A stretch of DNA of 33,919 nucleotides from Pseudomonadota bacterium (GTDB taxonomy: Bacteria > Pseudomonadota > Gammaproteobacteria > Burkholderiales > Gallionellaceae), in NCBI GenBank assembly GCA_021782995.1, contig JAJXUI010000031.1, forward strand, positions 1-33,919. Reading direction: 5' to 3'. Under the pieces are notes generated by a model. The model made no database searches and was not told the origin of the DNA. It worked only from the letters and a program-made list of their open reading frames with translations. Positions 19,069 through 27,678 of the stretch are shown here, one piece after another. Within the stretch, counting starts at the first letter, position 1; the number at the start of each line of letters is the position of its first letter. The position numbers and the translations under genes were made by a program.

Positions 19069-19174
19069 AAGCAAAGTAAAAGCTAAACCATGCTTAGGAA
19101 AATCTATATTAAGCACTTGCAGGTTTGATTGAAAATTGAAGACCTAAAAGGAATTTGCAATCCGAGGAAGGCAA

Positions 19175-19717
19175 TTACTTGTTACAAAGGCTGACTTCAT
19201 CCAGTTTAACCGGGGTATAAATTATTTCATTGGATGCATTCACGATGACTTTAGTGAGAACCATTGAACATCTACCGTTAGAAGTATTCGATAAAACCTG
19301 ATAATCAGTATTACCTTCAGGAGTAAAACTGGCATTTATCAAACAAGTAGTATGATGACCGTAAATCATTACCAAGGGTTCGTTAGGCTTGATATAGACT
19401 TCGGAGCTATTTTTTATTTCTCCCGTTCTTGGAATACCGATAATTTGATCGTTATGCGTTTTATCGTGGCCAAATGCAATAGCGTGTGAAGCAACCATAC
19501 CTGTACCTGGTGCATTCCAGTCTACGCAATTTCGATTCGGAATGAATTTAACAGTGGTATCTGAAATTACTCTAATCCTTGTATTCGTCTTAACTTCAGG
19601 CTCCTTATAAGGAACAGTGAAGGATTTCGTGGAAGGATCCATCATATTCGCGACATTTGTTAATGTACTGCAAGCGCTTAAAGAAATAGTTAGTAGAGAA
19701 AACAGAATATTTTTCAT
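19175..19717 (-). CDS. Orphan lipoprotein, AT-rich
   Basis: 180 residues from the ATG at 19717; a TTG seven codons upstream is in frame. MKNILFSLLTISLSACSTL is a lipoprotein signal peptide with lipobox LSAC, so the mature protein is lipid-anchored in the envelope. The rest has four more Cys (in RNCVDW, TTCLIN, GRCSMV and SLCNK), which may form disulfides, and a mostly beta-like pattern. I recognise no family. By sampled lines its GC is roughly 37-40%, against about 60% in the rfaE2 gene next door, which suggests recent acquisition. It lies between the ubi block and the lpoA block, with its own spacing on both sides. Confidence 0.7.
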   Translation of the reverse strand: MKNILFSLLTISLSACSTLTNVANMMDPSTKSFTVPYKEPEVKTNTRIRVISDTTVKFIPNRNCVDWNAPGTGMVASHAIAFGHDKTHNDQIIGIPRTGEIKNSSEVYIKPNEPLVMIYGHHTTCLINASFTPEGNTDYQVLSNTSNGRCSMVLTKVIVNASNEIIYTPVKLDEVSLCNK

Positions 19718-19809
19718 AAGGTTAATTAAACGAATCAATTTTCAGTTTACAGGTGAATTTAAACGTATCCCTCTGATTGCTTGCCATGTCGTGGAATCCC
19801 GAATATCAA

Positions 19810-20295
19810 TCAAAGCGACCGAATTTTCTTTAATAGTGCGGTCGTTGAGCGCTCATGCAGGAAGGGAATGGAATGCACGCTGCCACCCCAGCCTAGCACT
19901 TCCTTGGCACCGACGATGCGGTCCGGTGCCCAGTCGCCGCCTTTCACCAGGATATCCGGCTTGCAGTCGAGGATCAGGTTCAGCGGGGTGTCTTCATCAA
20001 ACACGACAACCAGATCGACAGATTGCAATGCGGCGAGTACGGCCACACGGTCCTCCTGGGAGTTGATCGGGCGGTCGTCGCCTTTGCCCTGGCGCTTGAC
20101 CGATGCATCGCTGTTCACCCCCAGCACCATCGCTGCACCCAATTCACGTGCCTGTGCAAGGTAAGTGACATGGCCGCGGTGCAGCACATCGAAACAGCCA
20201 TTGGTGAAAACCAAAGGCCTTGGAAGCGTGGCGGCACGCGCCGCCAGTTGCTCGCGCGGGCAGATCTTGTGTTCAAAACGGGGTAATTTGTACAT
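19810..20295 (-). CDS. rfaE2: D-glycero-beta-D-manno-heptose 1-phosphate adenylyltransferase
   Basis: 161 residues, matching the stand-alone C-terminal half of HldE. It forms ADP-heptose for the LPS inner core. The nucleotidyltransferase signature is TNGCFDVLHRGHVTYL (HxGH as HRGH), followed by VLGVNSDASVKRQGKG, RPINSQEDRVAVLAAL, KPDILVKGGDW and STTALLKKI at the end. The kinase half (rfaE1) is not in the window. It lies 23 bp downstream of dolP on the same strand; with gmhA two genes upstream the locus holds two heptose-pathway steps. Confidence 0.96.
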   Translation of the reverse strand: MYKLPRFEHKICPREQLAARAATLPRPLVFTNGCFDVLHRGHVTYLAQARELGAAMVLGVNSDASVKRQGKGDDRPINSQEDRVAVLAALQSVDLVVVFDEDTPLNLILDCKPDILVKGGDWAPDRIVGAKEVLGWGGSVHSIPFLHERSTTALLKKIRSL

Positions 20296-20318
20296 TAATC
20301 TGGAAAATTGAGCAGAAA

Positions 20319-20866
20319 TCAGTCGATATATTCGTAATAGGGCACGACTTTGGTTACAGCATTCGAAGTACGCGCGACTTCAATCGCGACATCCGCTTCC
20401 GCGTGTGTCACCAGCCCCATCAGGTAGCAGATATTGTGCGAAACCACTACTTTCACGCGGTCGGGGCGGAAGAAGTCCTTACCGGTATTGCGCATACGCA
20501 CGCGGACATTACTGGCGATCAGGTCATCATTTGCGCGCTCACCGAGGCTGGCATGAAAACCGATTTTTACCTCGTTATAGATGTCGGTAACATTCTGCAC
20601 GGTGCCAACGATGCGGAACATGTCTGATTTAACTGCCTCGTCAGGGACTTCGCCGGTAATCAGTACCTTGCGGTTATAGCTGTTGATTTCAACGCGAACC
20701 TTGTTCTGGTATTTTTTCTGGATACGCTGCAGTGCGGTGCTTTCAATCGTGCCATCCTCAATGTAGATGCCATCCGTGCGGCGATCAGAACCCTTGGTGA
20801 GCGTAGTGTTGCAACCTTGCAAGAAAAGGGAAAGAGCAAGCAGCGAGAGGCAGGCAAGGCGCAACA

Positions 20867-20867
<1 letters not shown>
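20319..20867 (-). CDS. dolP: BON-domain outer-membrane lipoprotein (DolP/YraP type)
   Basis: 182 residues with a lipoprotein signal (MLRLACLSLLALSLFLQGC, lipobox LQGC). Two BON domains follow: about 45-112 (ALQRIQKKYQNKVRVEINSY, KVLITGEVPDEAVK) and about 115-182 (NVRVRMRNT, VVVSHNICYLMGLVTHAEAD, ending VVPYYEYID). DolP supports outer-membrane integrity in enterobacteria. Its ATG overlaps the stop codon of the SIS-domain gene by one base (TAATG), the same neighbour order as E. coli diaA-dolP. Confidence 0.92.
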
Positions 20868-21475
<608 letters not shown>

Positions 21476-21528
21476 TTAACTTGATAAGGAATTTTAACTG
21501 AAATGTCTGTTGCTGTAGTAGAAATCAA

Positions 21529-21864
21529 CTAAAGGGAAAAGGCACTTTTTAGCCAGTTGATGTCATCGCCCTCCAGCGCAACGACATCAAAGCGGCAGGG
21601 CGGAATTTTCTTCAGCGTGCCGAGGTAATGCTGGGCGGTTTTTATCAGTTTGTCCTGCTTTCTGGCATCAACACTGGCGGCTGCACCACCAAAAGCTGCA
21701 TTGTTACGCAGTCGCACCTCGATAAACACCAGGGTTTCGCCATCCAGCATGATGAGGTCGATCTCGCCATACCGGCAATGATAGTTGCTCTGCTGCAGTT
21801 TCAGCCCATGTTGCTGCAGATAGCGCGAGGCCCGCTGTTCGGCTTCGGCGCCTCGCAGCTTCAT
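21529..21864 (-). CDS. yraN: UPF0102 family protein YraN
   Basis: 111 residues, normal length. The fold is of the restriction-endonuclease (PD-(D/E)xK) type: RYGEIDLIMLDGETLVFIEVRLR contains the GEIDL and (I)EVR elements. The cellular role is not established. It overlaps the lpoA stop by four bases (ATGA), indicating coupling. A 71-bp gap separates it from gmhA/diaA. Confidence 0.93.
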   Translation of the reverse strand: MKLRGAEAEQRASRYLQQHGLKLQQSNYHCRYGEIDLIMLDGETLVFIEVRLRNNAAFGGAAASVDARKQDKLIKTAQHYLGTLKKIPPCRFDVVALEGDDINWLKSAFSL

Positions 21865-23297
21865 TTTTTGGGTGCGGTGTTCTGCTGGGCTGCAGCGTCG
21901 GCAGCCGCGCGGCGAGCAGCCGCTTCGGCAGCTTTGGCCGCGGCCTTCTCTGCTTCGACGGCTGCCAGGGCTTCAGGGGTCAGGCCGCGGCCATAGCGGA
22001 AGATGGCGGTTGCCGCTTCACGCTGGAAAAGGTTGCCCTCGGACATGGTGATCTTTCCGGTAACCCCGTCCAGAGGCAAGGCCTTACCCAGTTTGTTGTT
22101 CAAGATGGTGACCAGTAAACGATAAGAATCGATACCAAATGCATACAGGCGTTCCATTTCCGTATCCATCTGAGTTTCTGCACGTGGATAGATCATGACT
22201 GCAGGATGATCGGGTTGCAGCACCCACGGCATGTCTACGAAACGGATTTCATTCAGGTCGTAGTTGACCAGGGGGTTAGCATTGACATTGAAGACTTGCG
22301 AAGTCGCGTAAACCGGCAAGCTTGGATTCAGGTAAGGGCGAATCAGGCGCGCCTGTCTGAAGCTGCCGGTAAGGAAGGCAACATTACCGGGTGCGACAGG
22401 AGGCGGACCGACACGCTTGACCGGCACTTCAATTTCTTCACCCGTAGGCGAGATTTCGATTTTGGTCGGTGGTGGGGGGGGATCGCCTATCCAGGGGGCG
22501 ACGGGGAGGTTGGTCAGCAATGCAGTATCATCGCCTTCTTTGTATTTGACTTCGCCGTTGATCGTGCCGCCCAGCCTGATCCATTCTTCTGTAAAGGCCG
22601 CAGCAAGGCGTTTCGCAATCGCTGTGCCGGTGTTGATGATGGTGGCATTGCGCAGGCCGCTGTTGAAGGCAACCTGGGCAACCTGCCTGGCTTCGGACTC
22701 CGGCAGCAAGCCATAGAAATAAAGGTTTTGCTGTTGTGATTTCTGTTCGGGAACATTCATGGCCAGCGTTGGTACCGGAATGTAAGGGTATCCGGCAAGC
22801 AGGCTGACACCTGACCGAGTTAACGGCCCCGCGATGGCGACCGCACCATTGGCGACCGCCTGACGGTAAATATCGATGACATCCTTGCCCTCGTCGACGC
22901 TGTTATATACGCGTACAGGGTAATTGCGGATCTGCTTCAGTGCAGCTGCCATGAATCCCTGCTGGACAACATTTGCCGCCTGGCCGAAAGCGGGGGATTT
23001 CAATGGCAGGATCAGCGCGATATGCGGCTCATAATGATCAGGTGGCGGCAAGGGGGGAATGCCGGGAGGCAGTTCTGTGGTAGAAAGCCCGGGAGGGGCA
23101 ACCGTGCCCATCTGTGGTTGTTCAACCGGTGGTGCAGGCGGAACAGCAGAAGCAGCGGGCAATTCCACGGCGGGTGGCACGGCTGGCAAAACTTCTGGCG
23201 CGGGGCGACGGGTAGCTGTCGAACAAGCGCTCAAGTATAGTGACGCCAGAATCAGGATACCGGCAGGAATACGTTGCAAGGGGAAAAAACGTTGCAT
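21861..23297 (-). CDS. lpoA: LpoA-type penicillin-binding-protein activator, short form
   Basis: 478 residues from the ATG at 23297. The signal peptide MQRFFPLQRIPAGILILASL ends in lipobox LSAC. A Pro-rich linker (about residues 22-85) leads to one periplasmic-binding-protein-like domain (HIALILPLKSPAFGQAANVVQQGFMAA, GPLTRSGVSLL, ATIINTGTAIAKR, NVAFLTGSFRQARLIRPYL, FGIDSYRLL, GVTGKITMSEGNLFQREA), the C-domain of LpoA. The Ala-rich tail has coiled-coil character. E. coli LpoA (about 680 residues) has an extra N-terminal TPR domain that is absent here. LpoA stimulates PBP1A at the outer membrane. The start lies head to head with rsmI and overlaps it. Confidence 0.9.
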   Translation of the reverse strand: MQRFFPLQRIPAGILILASLYLSACSTATRRPAPEVLPAVPPAVELPAASAVPPAPPVEQPQMGTVAPPGLSTTELPPGIPPLPPPDHYEPHIALILPLKSPAFGQAANVVQQGFMAAALKQIRNYPVRVYNSVDEGKDVIDIYRQAVANGAVAIAGPLTRSGVSLLAGYPYIPVPTLAMNVPEQKSQQQNLYFYGLLPESEARQVAQVAFNSGLRNATIINTGTAIAKRLAAAFTEEWIRLGGTINGEVKYKEGDDTALLTNLPVAPWIGDPPPPPTKIEISPTGEEIEVPVKRVGPPPVAPGNVAFLTGSFRQARLIRPYLNPSLPVYATSQVFNVNANPLVNYDLNEIRFVDMPWVLQPDHPAVMIYPRAETQMDTEMERLYAFGIDSYRLLVTILNNKLGKALPLDGVTGKITMSEGNLFQREAATAIFRYGRGLTPEALAAVEAEKAAAKAAEAAARRAAADAAAQQNTAPKK

Positions 23298-24164
23298 AGC
23301 AGTCAGAAAACACAATTGGAATGCGCATTATATGTAGTCGCTACGCCAATTGGAAATATGCAGGACATTACCTTGCGTGCGCTGGAGGTTCTGGAGGCAG
23401 TGCAGGTGATTGCCGCGGAAGATACGCGGAATTCTGCGTACTTATTGCAACATCATGGTTTGTCAGGTAAAAAATTGCTGGCGCTGCATCAGCACAATGA
23501 ACGTTCTGCTGCAGAAAAACTGATCCAGATTCTGACGGACGGTTCTTCTATAGCGTTGATAACGGATGCAGGGACGCCTGCAGTCAGTGATCCGGGAGCC
23601 CTTGTTGTGCAGGCGGTTCGCGATGCAGGCTTCAGGGTCATCCCGGTGCCGGGTGCCAGTGCGGTCGTGGCAGCGCTTTCAGCCTCCGGCCTGGCTGCAC
23701 CGCATTTCCTGTTTTATGGATTCCTGCCCAGCAAGGCGGCTGCAAGATGCAAGGTTCTGGAATCCTTGAAAGATCAGCAATGCACGCTGGCATTTTATGA
23801 GGCACCGCATCGTATTGAAGAAAGTGTCAGTGACCTGTTAAGCGTGCTGGGGGCGGACAGGGAAATCGTACTGGCACGTGAGCTCACCAAACTGTTTGAA
23901 AGCATACATCGCTGCAAACTGGGAGAGGCGCCAGCCTGGTTGCAGAGTGATCCCAATAATTTGCGCGGCGAGTTTGTGGTACTGATATCCGGCGCTGCGG
24001 AAAGAACAGCAGGCATCAGTGCCGAGGCAGAAAATGTATTGCAGGTATTGCTGAATGCGCTGCCATTGAAACAGGCGGTGCAATTGGCAGTACAGATTAC
24101 CGGCCAGGCCAAGAATGAACTGTACCAGCATGCGCTGGTGCTGAAGCAGGCGGCAGAAAAATAA
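23292..24164 (+). CDS. rsmI: 16S rRNA (cytidine-1402-2'-O)-methyltransferase RsmI
   Basis: About 290 residues. It methylates the ribose of C1402 of 16S rRNA. Typical motifs: YVVATPIGNMQDITLRALEV, VIAAEDTRNSAYLLQHHG, LHQHNE, ITDAGTPAVSDPGALVV, VIPVPGASAVVAALSASGL and FYEAPHRIEESV. There is no ATG ahead of the conserved core. A TTG at 23292 is best supported, with AAGGGGA (23278-23284) seven bases upstream; TTG codons at 23274 and 23316 are alternatives. This start lies 6 bp inside the divergent lpoA gene. Confidence 0.95.
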   Translation: MHSSQKTQLECALYVVATPIGNMQDITLRALEVLEAVQVIAAEDTRNSAYLLQHHGLSGKKLLALHQHNERSAAEKLIQILTDGSSIALITDAGTPAVSDPGALVVQAVRDAGFRVIPVPGASAVVAALSASGLAAPHFLFYGFLPSKAAARCKVLESLKDQQCTLAFYEAPHRIEESVSDLLSVLGADREIVLARELTKLFESIHRCKLGEAPAWLQSDPNNLRGEFVVLISGAAERTAGISAEAENVLQVLLNALPLKQAVQLAVQITGQAKNELYQHALVLKQAAEK

Positions 24165-24195
24165 TATATACAAACAGTTGCAATATCACTCGAAC

Positions 24196-24930
24196 ATGAA
24201 TAAAGACAGATTTAAAAATGTGGTCGAACAATATGACAGTGTCATGAATCACAATTTCCTTGTGCGCTATCTGCATGAAATCAGATTCAAAAAAATCATT
24301 GAAGTGTTTTCGGAATTGTCCAGCAAAAAAGCAGGTGAGCCGATATCAATCGTCGATATCGGCTGCGCAAACGGAAAATTATTTGGCGTACTTGCACGCC
24401 AGTTCAACGTCAGTTATCTGGGAATAGAGCCCAGCAAGGATTTTGTTGATATGGCGCGCAAGCAGTATGGTCATTGTGAGAACTTTCAGGTGATTCAGGA
24501 TACGGTGATGAATCATCTGGAGTTGCTCGAGGGTAAGGACATCATTGTTGCGCTTGAGACCTTTGAGCATATCAAGGAGCATGAGGTCGTACGGATTGTA
24601 GAAGCGATCGCTGAAGCCAGGCCTGCATATCTTGTCAGCTCAGTGCCAGTCGAGATTGGACCAGCCATCTGGTTCAAGAATGCAGGCTCATTCCTGTTTG
24701 GTTACAGCCGGCATCTTGAATATACCTGGCGTGAAACATTCTGGTCCGGACTGTATATGCTGGATAAACTGGAGCCGCATGATTTCCGTCACAAGGGATT
24801 TGACTGGCGCTGGCTGGCACAAACCATCAGGCATAACATGAAAATCATCCAGTTCAGCAAATTTCCGCTCAACTTCCTGCCAGCAGCATTTGCCTTTTCG
24901 GTTTACTTCATCGCAAAACCAAGAGCCTGA
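24196..24930 (+). CDS. Orphan class I SAM-dependent methyltransferase
   Basis: 244 residues from the ATG at 24196. The SAM motif is IVDIGCANGKLFGVL, the acidic residue of motif II is in YLGIEPS, and motif IV/post-I is IIVALETFEHI. The second half has aromatic-rich segments (LFGYSRHLEYTWRETFW) and a hydrophobic C-terminal segment (FLPAAFAFSVYFIA). The substrate is unknown; proteins of this type often act on lipids, sugars or quinones. Codons are somewhat more AT-rich than in rsmI, 31 bp upstream. A possible earlier TTG start at 24178 adds six residues. It converges with the histidine kinase gene, 37 bp away. Confidence 0.8.
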   Translation: MNKDRFKNVVEQYDSVMNHNFLVRYLHEIRFKKIIEVFSELSSKKAGEPISIVDIGCANGKLFGVLARQFNVSYLGIEPSKDFVDMARKQYGHCENFQVIQDTVMNHLELLEGKDIIVALETFEHIKEHEVVRIVEAIAEARPAYLVSSVPVEIGPAIWFKNAGSFLFGYSRHLEYTWRETFWSGLYMLDKLEPHDFRHKGFDWRWLAQTIRHNMKIIQFSKFPLNFLPAAFAFSVYFIAKPRA

Positions 24931-24967
24931 CTCCAGAAGCGAAGTGCTTATGCCCGGATAACGTCTT

Positions 24968-27172
24968 TCAAGTTCCGCAAGGGAGTTCAATCCAGAAACT
25001 GCTGCCACTACCTGCCTCGCTGGAGGCATCGATACGCCCACCCATATTTTCAACCAGGTTGCGGGTAATGGACAAACCGATGCCTGTGCCTTCCACACCG
25101 CCCACTTCGGCACCCAGCCGGCTAAATGGCTGGAACAGTTCAGACATGCGTTCACGGGGAATGCCGATGCCGGTATCGGTCACCATGAAGCACATCATGC
25201 CCTTATCGGTGGGATTCACGGTCAGCGTAGCGTTGCCACCGTCCTTGTTGTACTTGATCGCATTGCACAGCAAATTGAGCAATGATTGCTTGAGGCGAGT
25301 GCGGTCCGCATGAACGGTCGTATCCGGCTTGCAGCTATGGTTCAGTGTAACGGCGCGAGCCCTGGCCTGGGGGCCAACCATCATCATGCATTCATCGAGA
25401 AGCGGACTGACCTCGAAATTTTCCATGTGCAACTCAAGATTGCCGGATTCCAGGCGCGAAAGTTCCAGCACATCATCGATCAGTTTCAGCAGATGGTTGC
25501 CGGCAAGCATGATTTGCCTGACAGGTTCCTTTTGATCTGCAGGCAGCGCAGGGTCCAGATCAAGCAGCTGGCTGAAGCCGAGAATGGCATTCATCGGTGT
25601 GCGCAAATCATGACTGATACTGGAAAGGAAGCGTGACTTGGCAACATTGGCGCGCTGTGCCTCATCGCGGGCGATGATCAAGGTTTCCTCCGCACGCTTG
25701 CGCAACGTAATGTCCTGCAGCAGGCAGATATATACCGGTAAACCATGATGACTGATTCCGGAAACCACCATTTCTATCGGGATCAGGGTGCCATCCTTGC
25801 GTATCCCAGTCAGCGCATGGGTGTTGCCTATCAGTTCCTTCAGGCTGGATAACTGGTCATGCTGCTGAACTTGATTGCCTACAGTGGTGAGTTGCGGAAT
25901 CGGCATCAGTCTGTTGATGTGCTCGCCGATGACCTCGGAGCTGGCGTAGCTGAAAATGTTTTCCGAGGCCTTGTTGAAGGAGGTAATGCTGCCTGCAGCA
26001 TCAAGCGTAATGACACCGCCTTGCATGTTATCGAGTATCGCCCGGATATGAAGGGACTGGTCGATCAACGCCTGTTCCGCTTCCAGCAGCGGGGTAATGT
26101 CCGTGCGTATGGAGACATACTGGTAGGGTGTGCCATGCTGATCCAGAAATGGCACGATGGTGCTGGCCACCCAGAAGAAACTGCCATCCTTGCGCCGATT
26201 GCGTATATTGCCCTGCCATATCTTGCCGGAACTGATGGTACGCCACATTTCCGTGAAAAAGCTGCGCGGGTGGTAATTCGAATTCAGGATGCGGTGATTG
26301 GCACCCAGCAATTCAGCCAGCGTATATTGTGAAACCGTGCAGAACCTGTCATTTGCTGTAACGATATTGCCGTCGGGATCAGTGATGCTGACCAATGCAT
26401 GTTCATTCATTGCTGTCTGCTGGAACTGCATGGTGCGCATGGATGTTTCGAGTGCGAGATGTGAACCCTTCAGGCCATTCACCATCTGCTGCATCAGTTT
26501 CCACACCCGCCAGGCAATCACAATGGTAAGGATCAGCGTCAGTCCGCCGCCAAACAGGAGGAGCCGCTGATACTGGAGGCTTCTTGCCATGGCAGAAGAC
26601 TGAATATTGGCGATTTCATCCTGGTTATAGTTGATGAGGTCAGACAAGCCTGCCTGTACCCTGGACTGGGAGATCAGCGAATGTGAAAGCAAATGTGCGC
26701 GTGCTTCTATGGACTTGCCCGCAATGGCGAGATCCAGCGTGGTCTGAATCTGCTGTTGAGATTCATTGGCAAGCGTGCCAAGCTGCCTGAGCTTGTCGAT
26801 TTCAATGCCATCAAGCGTGGGAGAGGCCTGAAGCTGCTTGAAGATCAGGATGAAATTCCTCGCTTCGCTCGACAACTCCTGTATCTTTTCATCTTGCAGG
26901 AAAGGATCGCTGGTCTGAATAATGTCAAAAAAAAGCCGGGTTCGCTTCTGGGTGACCATCTCCAGCTTCAGCAGGGAATCAATATGTCGACCATGCGCGT
27001 TGACGATTGCATTCAGGTCGGCGCGAGTATGGTAACCGGAATAGATGCTGTAACTGCTGAGAATGAGGATCAGGATGGCCACGAGGGCAAATCCTGCCAG
27101 CAAGCCCCGCATATAGATTTGCGTATGGGCGTCAGCAGCAGAAGAGGCGGTAAAATTTTCCTGAAGGATCAA
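24968..27172 (-). CDS. Membrane sensor histidine kinase with two PAS domains
   Basis: 734 residues from a TTG at 27172, backed by GGAGG (complement of 27183-27187); an ATG at 27112 would remove 20 residues. Two transmembrane segments (about 22-45 and 203-224) enclose a helical periplasmic sensor region of about 155 residues. Cytoplasmic PAS domains cover about 253-365 and 373-490 (second: DNMQGGVITLDAAGSITSFN). Then HisKA with SISHDLRTPMNAILGF (phospho-accepting H521), N box with N633 and N637, G1 DTGIG (666-670) and G2 GTGIGL (695-700). No receiver domain is fused and no response regulator is adjacent, so it is an orphan kinase. The signal is unknown. Confidence 0.93.
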   Translation of the reverse strand: MILQENFTASSAADAHTQIYMRGLLAGFALVAILILILSSYSIYSGYHTRADLNAIVNAHGRHIDSLLKLEMVTQKRTRLFFDIIQTSDPFLQDEKIQELSSEARNFILIFKQLQASPTLDGIEIDKLRQLGTLANESQQQIQTTLDLAIAGKSIEARAHLLSHSLISQSRVQAGLSDLINYNQDEIANIQSSAMARSLQYQRLLLFGGGLTLILTIVIAWRVWKLMQQMVNGLKGSHLALETSMRTMQFQQTAMNEHALVSITDPDGNIVTANDRFCTVSQYTLAELLGANHRILNSNYHPRSFFTEMWRTISSGKIWQGNIRNRRKDGSFFWVASTIVPFLDQHGTPYQYVSIRTDITPLLEAEQALIDQSLHIRAILDNMQGGVITLDAAGSITSFNKASENIFSYASSEVIGEHINRLMPIPQLTTVGNQVQQHDQLSSLKELIGNTHALTGIRKDGTLIPIEMVVSGISHHGLPVYICLLQDITLRKRAEETLIIARDEAQRANVAKSRFLSSISHDLRTPMNAILGFSQLLDLDPALPADQKEPVRQIMLAGNHLLKLIDDVLELSRLESGNLELHMENFEVSPLLDECMMMVGPQARARAVTLNHSCKPDTTVHADRTRLKQSLLNLLCNAIKYNKDGGNATLTVNPTDKGMMCFMVTDTGIGIPRERMSELFQPFSRLGAEVGGVEGTGIGLSITRNLVENMGGRIDASSEAGSGSSFWIELPCGT

Positions 27173-27187
27173 TTACGAATAGCCTCC

Positions 27188-27678
27188 ACTGCTATCTCAA
27201 AATAGTTCCGGTTAATTGCAAGCCACGCATCCGATAGCCCGTTAGCCGTGCTGTGTTACTGTCTACATCTAAACGGTCAGTCCGGCATGCAAGTTGCAAT
27301 GTAGTAGCAATCCGCAGTAAAGGCAACTCGGGCAAACCCGGCATCAGCAGATGATACTTCCAGGGTACGAAATTTCATTGAGCGGGCATTCATCAGGCTG
27401 ACCGGACCTGCGACAGGGTGTGATGGATAAAAGTGATGCGACGAAGCCCGATCGGGCGAGGTTGCTGGTATGAATATATAACATATTGATTTAATTATAT
27501 ATTATGTTGGAGGGCGGAATTCGGCGATAAAGAAATCACCTGTGCATTTGTCTTGCTGATGACAGTACAGGACGCTTGCAATTTACGCATGCTGAAGATA
27601 AACACTGAAGCATAAAGCAAGCTGAGTCTTGGTGCGCCCAGGTATGAGCAGCATGGCGGGCGTGAATCCAGGCCCCTA
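27188..27678. other. 491-bp gap between glcF and the histidine kinase
   Basis: No gene of normal size is present. The minus strand shows coding-like remnants (27277-27393 and 27169-27255), described separately. Other elements are the palindrome GCCCGATCGGGC at 27446-27457, a CGGG/CCCG hairpin at 27329-27340, and an AT-rich block at 27470-27508 with ACATA/TATGT arms. Overlapping the glcF stop is CCAGGC (27668-27673) / GCCTGG (27683-27688), a hairpin without a U tract that might end the glc transcript. The kinase promoter is presumably here, but I cannot place it. Confidence 0.4.
27277..27393 (-). CDS. Possible 38-residue small ORF or gene remnant
   Basis: Begins ATG at 27393 and reads MNARSMKFRTLEVSSADAGF, then ARVAFTADCYYIATCMPD, stop. 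The composition looks protein-like, and the frame stays open upstream of the ATG for about 30 more codons without a start. No good ribosome binding site is seen. In the same frame, after two stops, another protein-like stretch (HSTANGLSDAWLAINRNYFE and eight more residues, 27255 to 27169) ends on a TGA overlapping the kinase TTG. It may be a small gene, or a decayed one cut by stops. I do not recognise the family. Confidence 0.25.
   Translation of the reverse strand: MNARSMKFRTLEVSSADAGFARVAFTADCYYIATCMPD

Noticed and set aside
27301..27420. Possible c-di-GMP (GEMM) riboswitch suggested by the string CTCGGGCAAACCCGGC
   Set aside because: The conserved second half and tetraloop receptor pattern of GEMM RNAs are not found, and the position does not suit a leader on the + strand.
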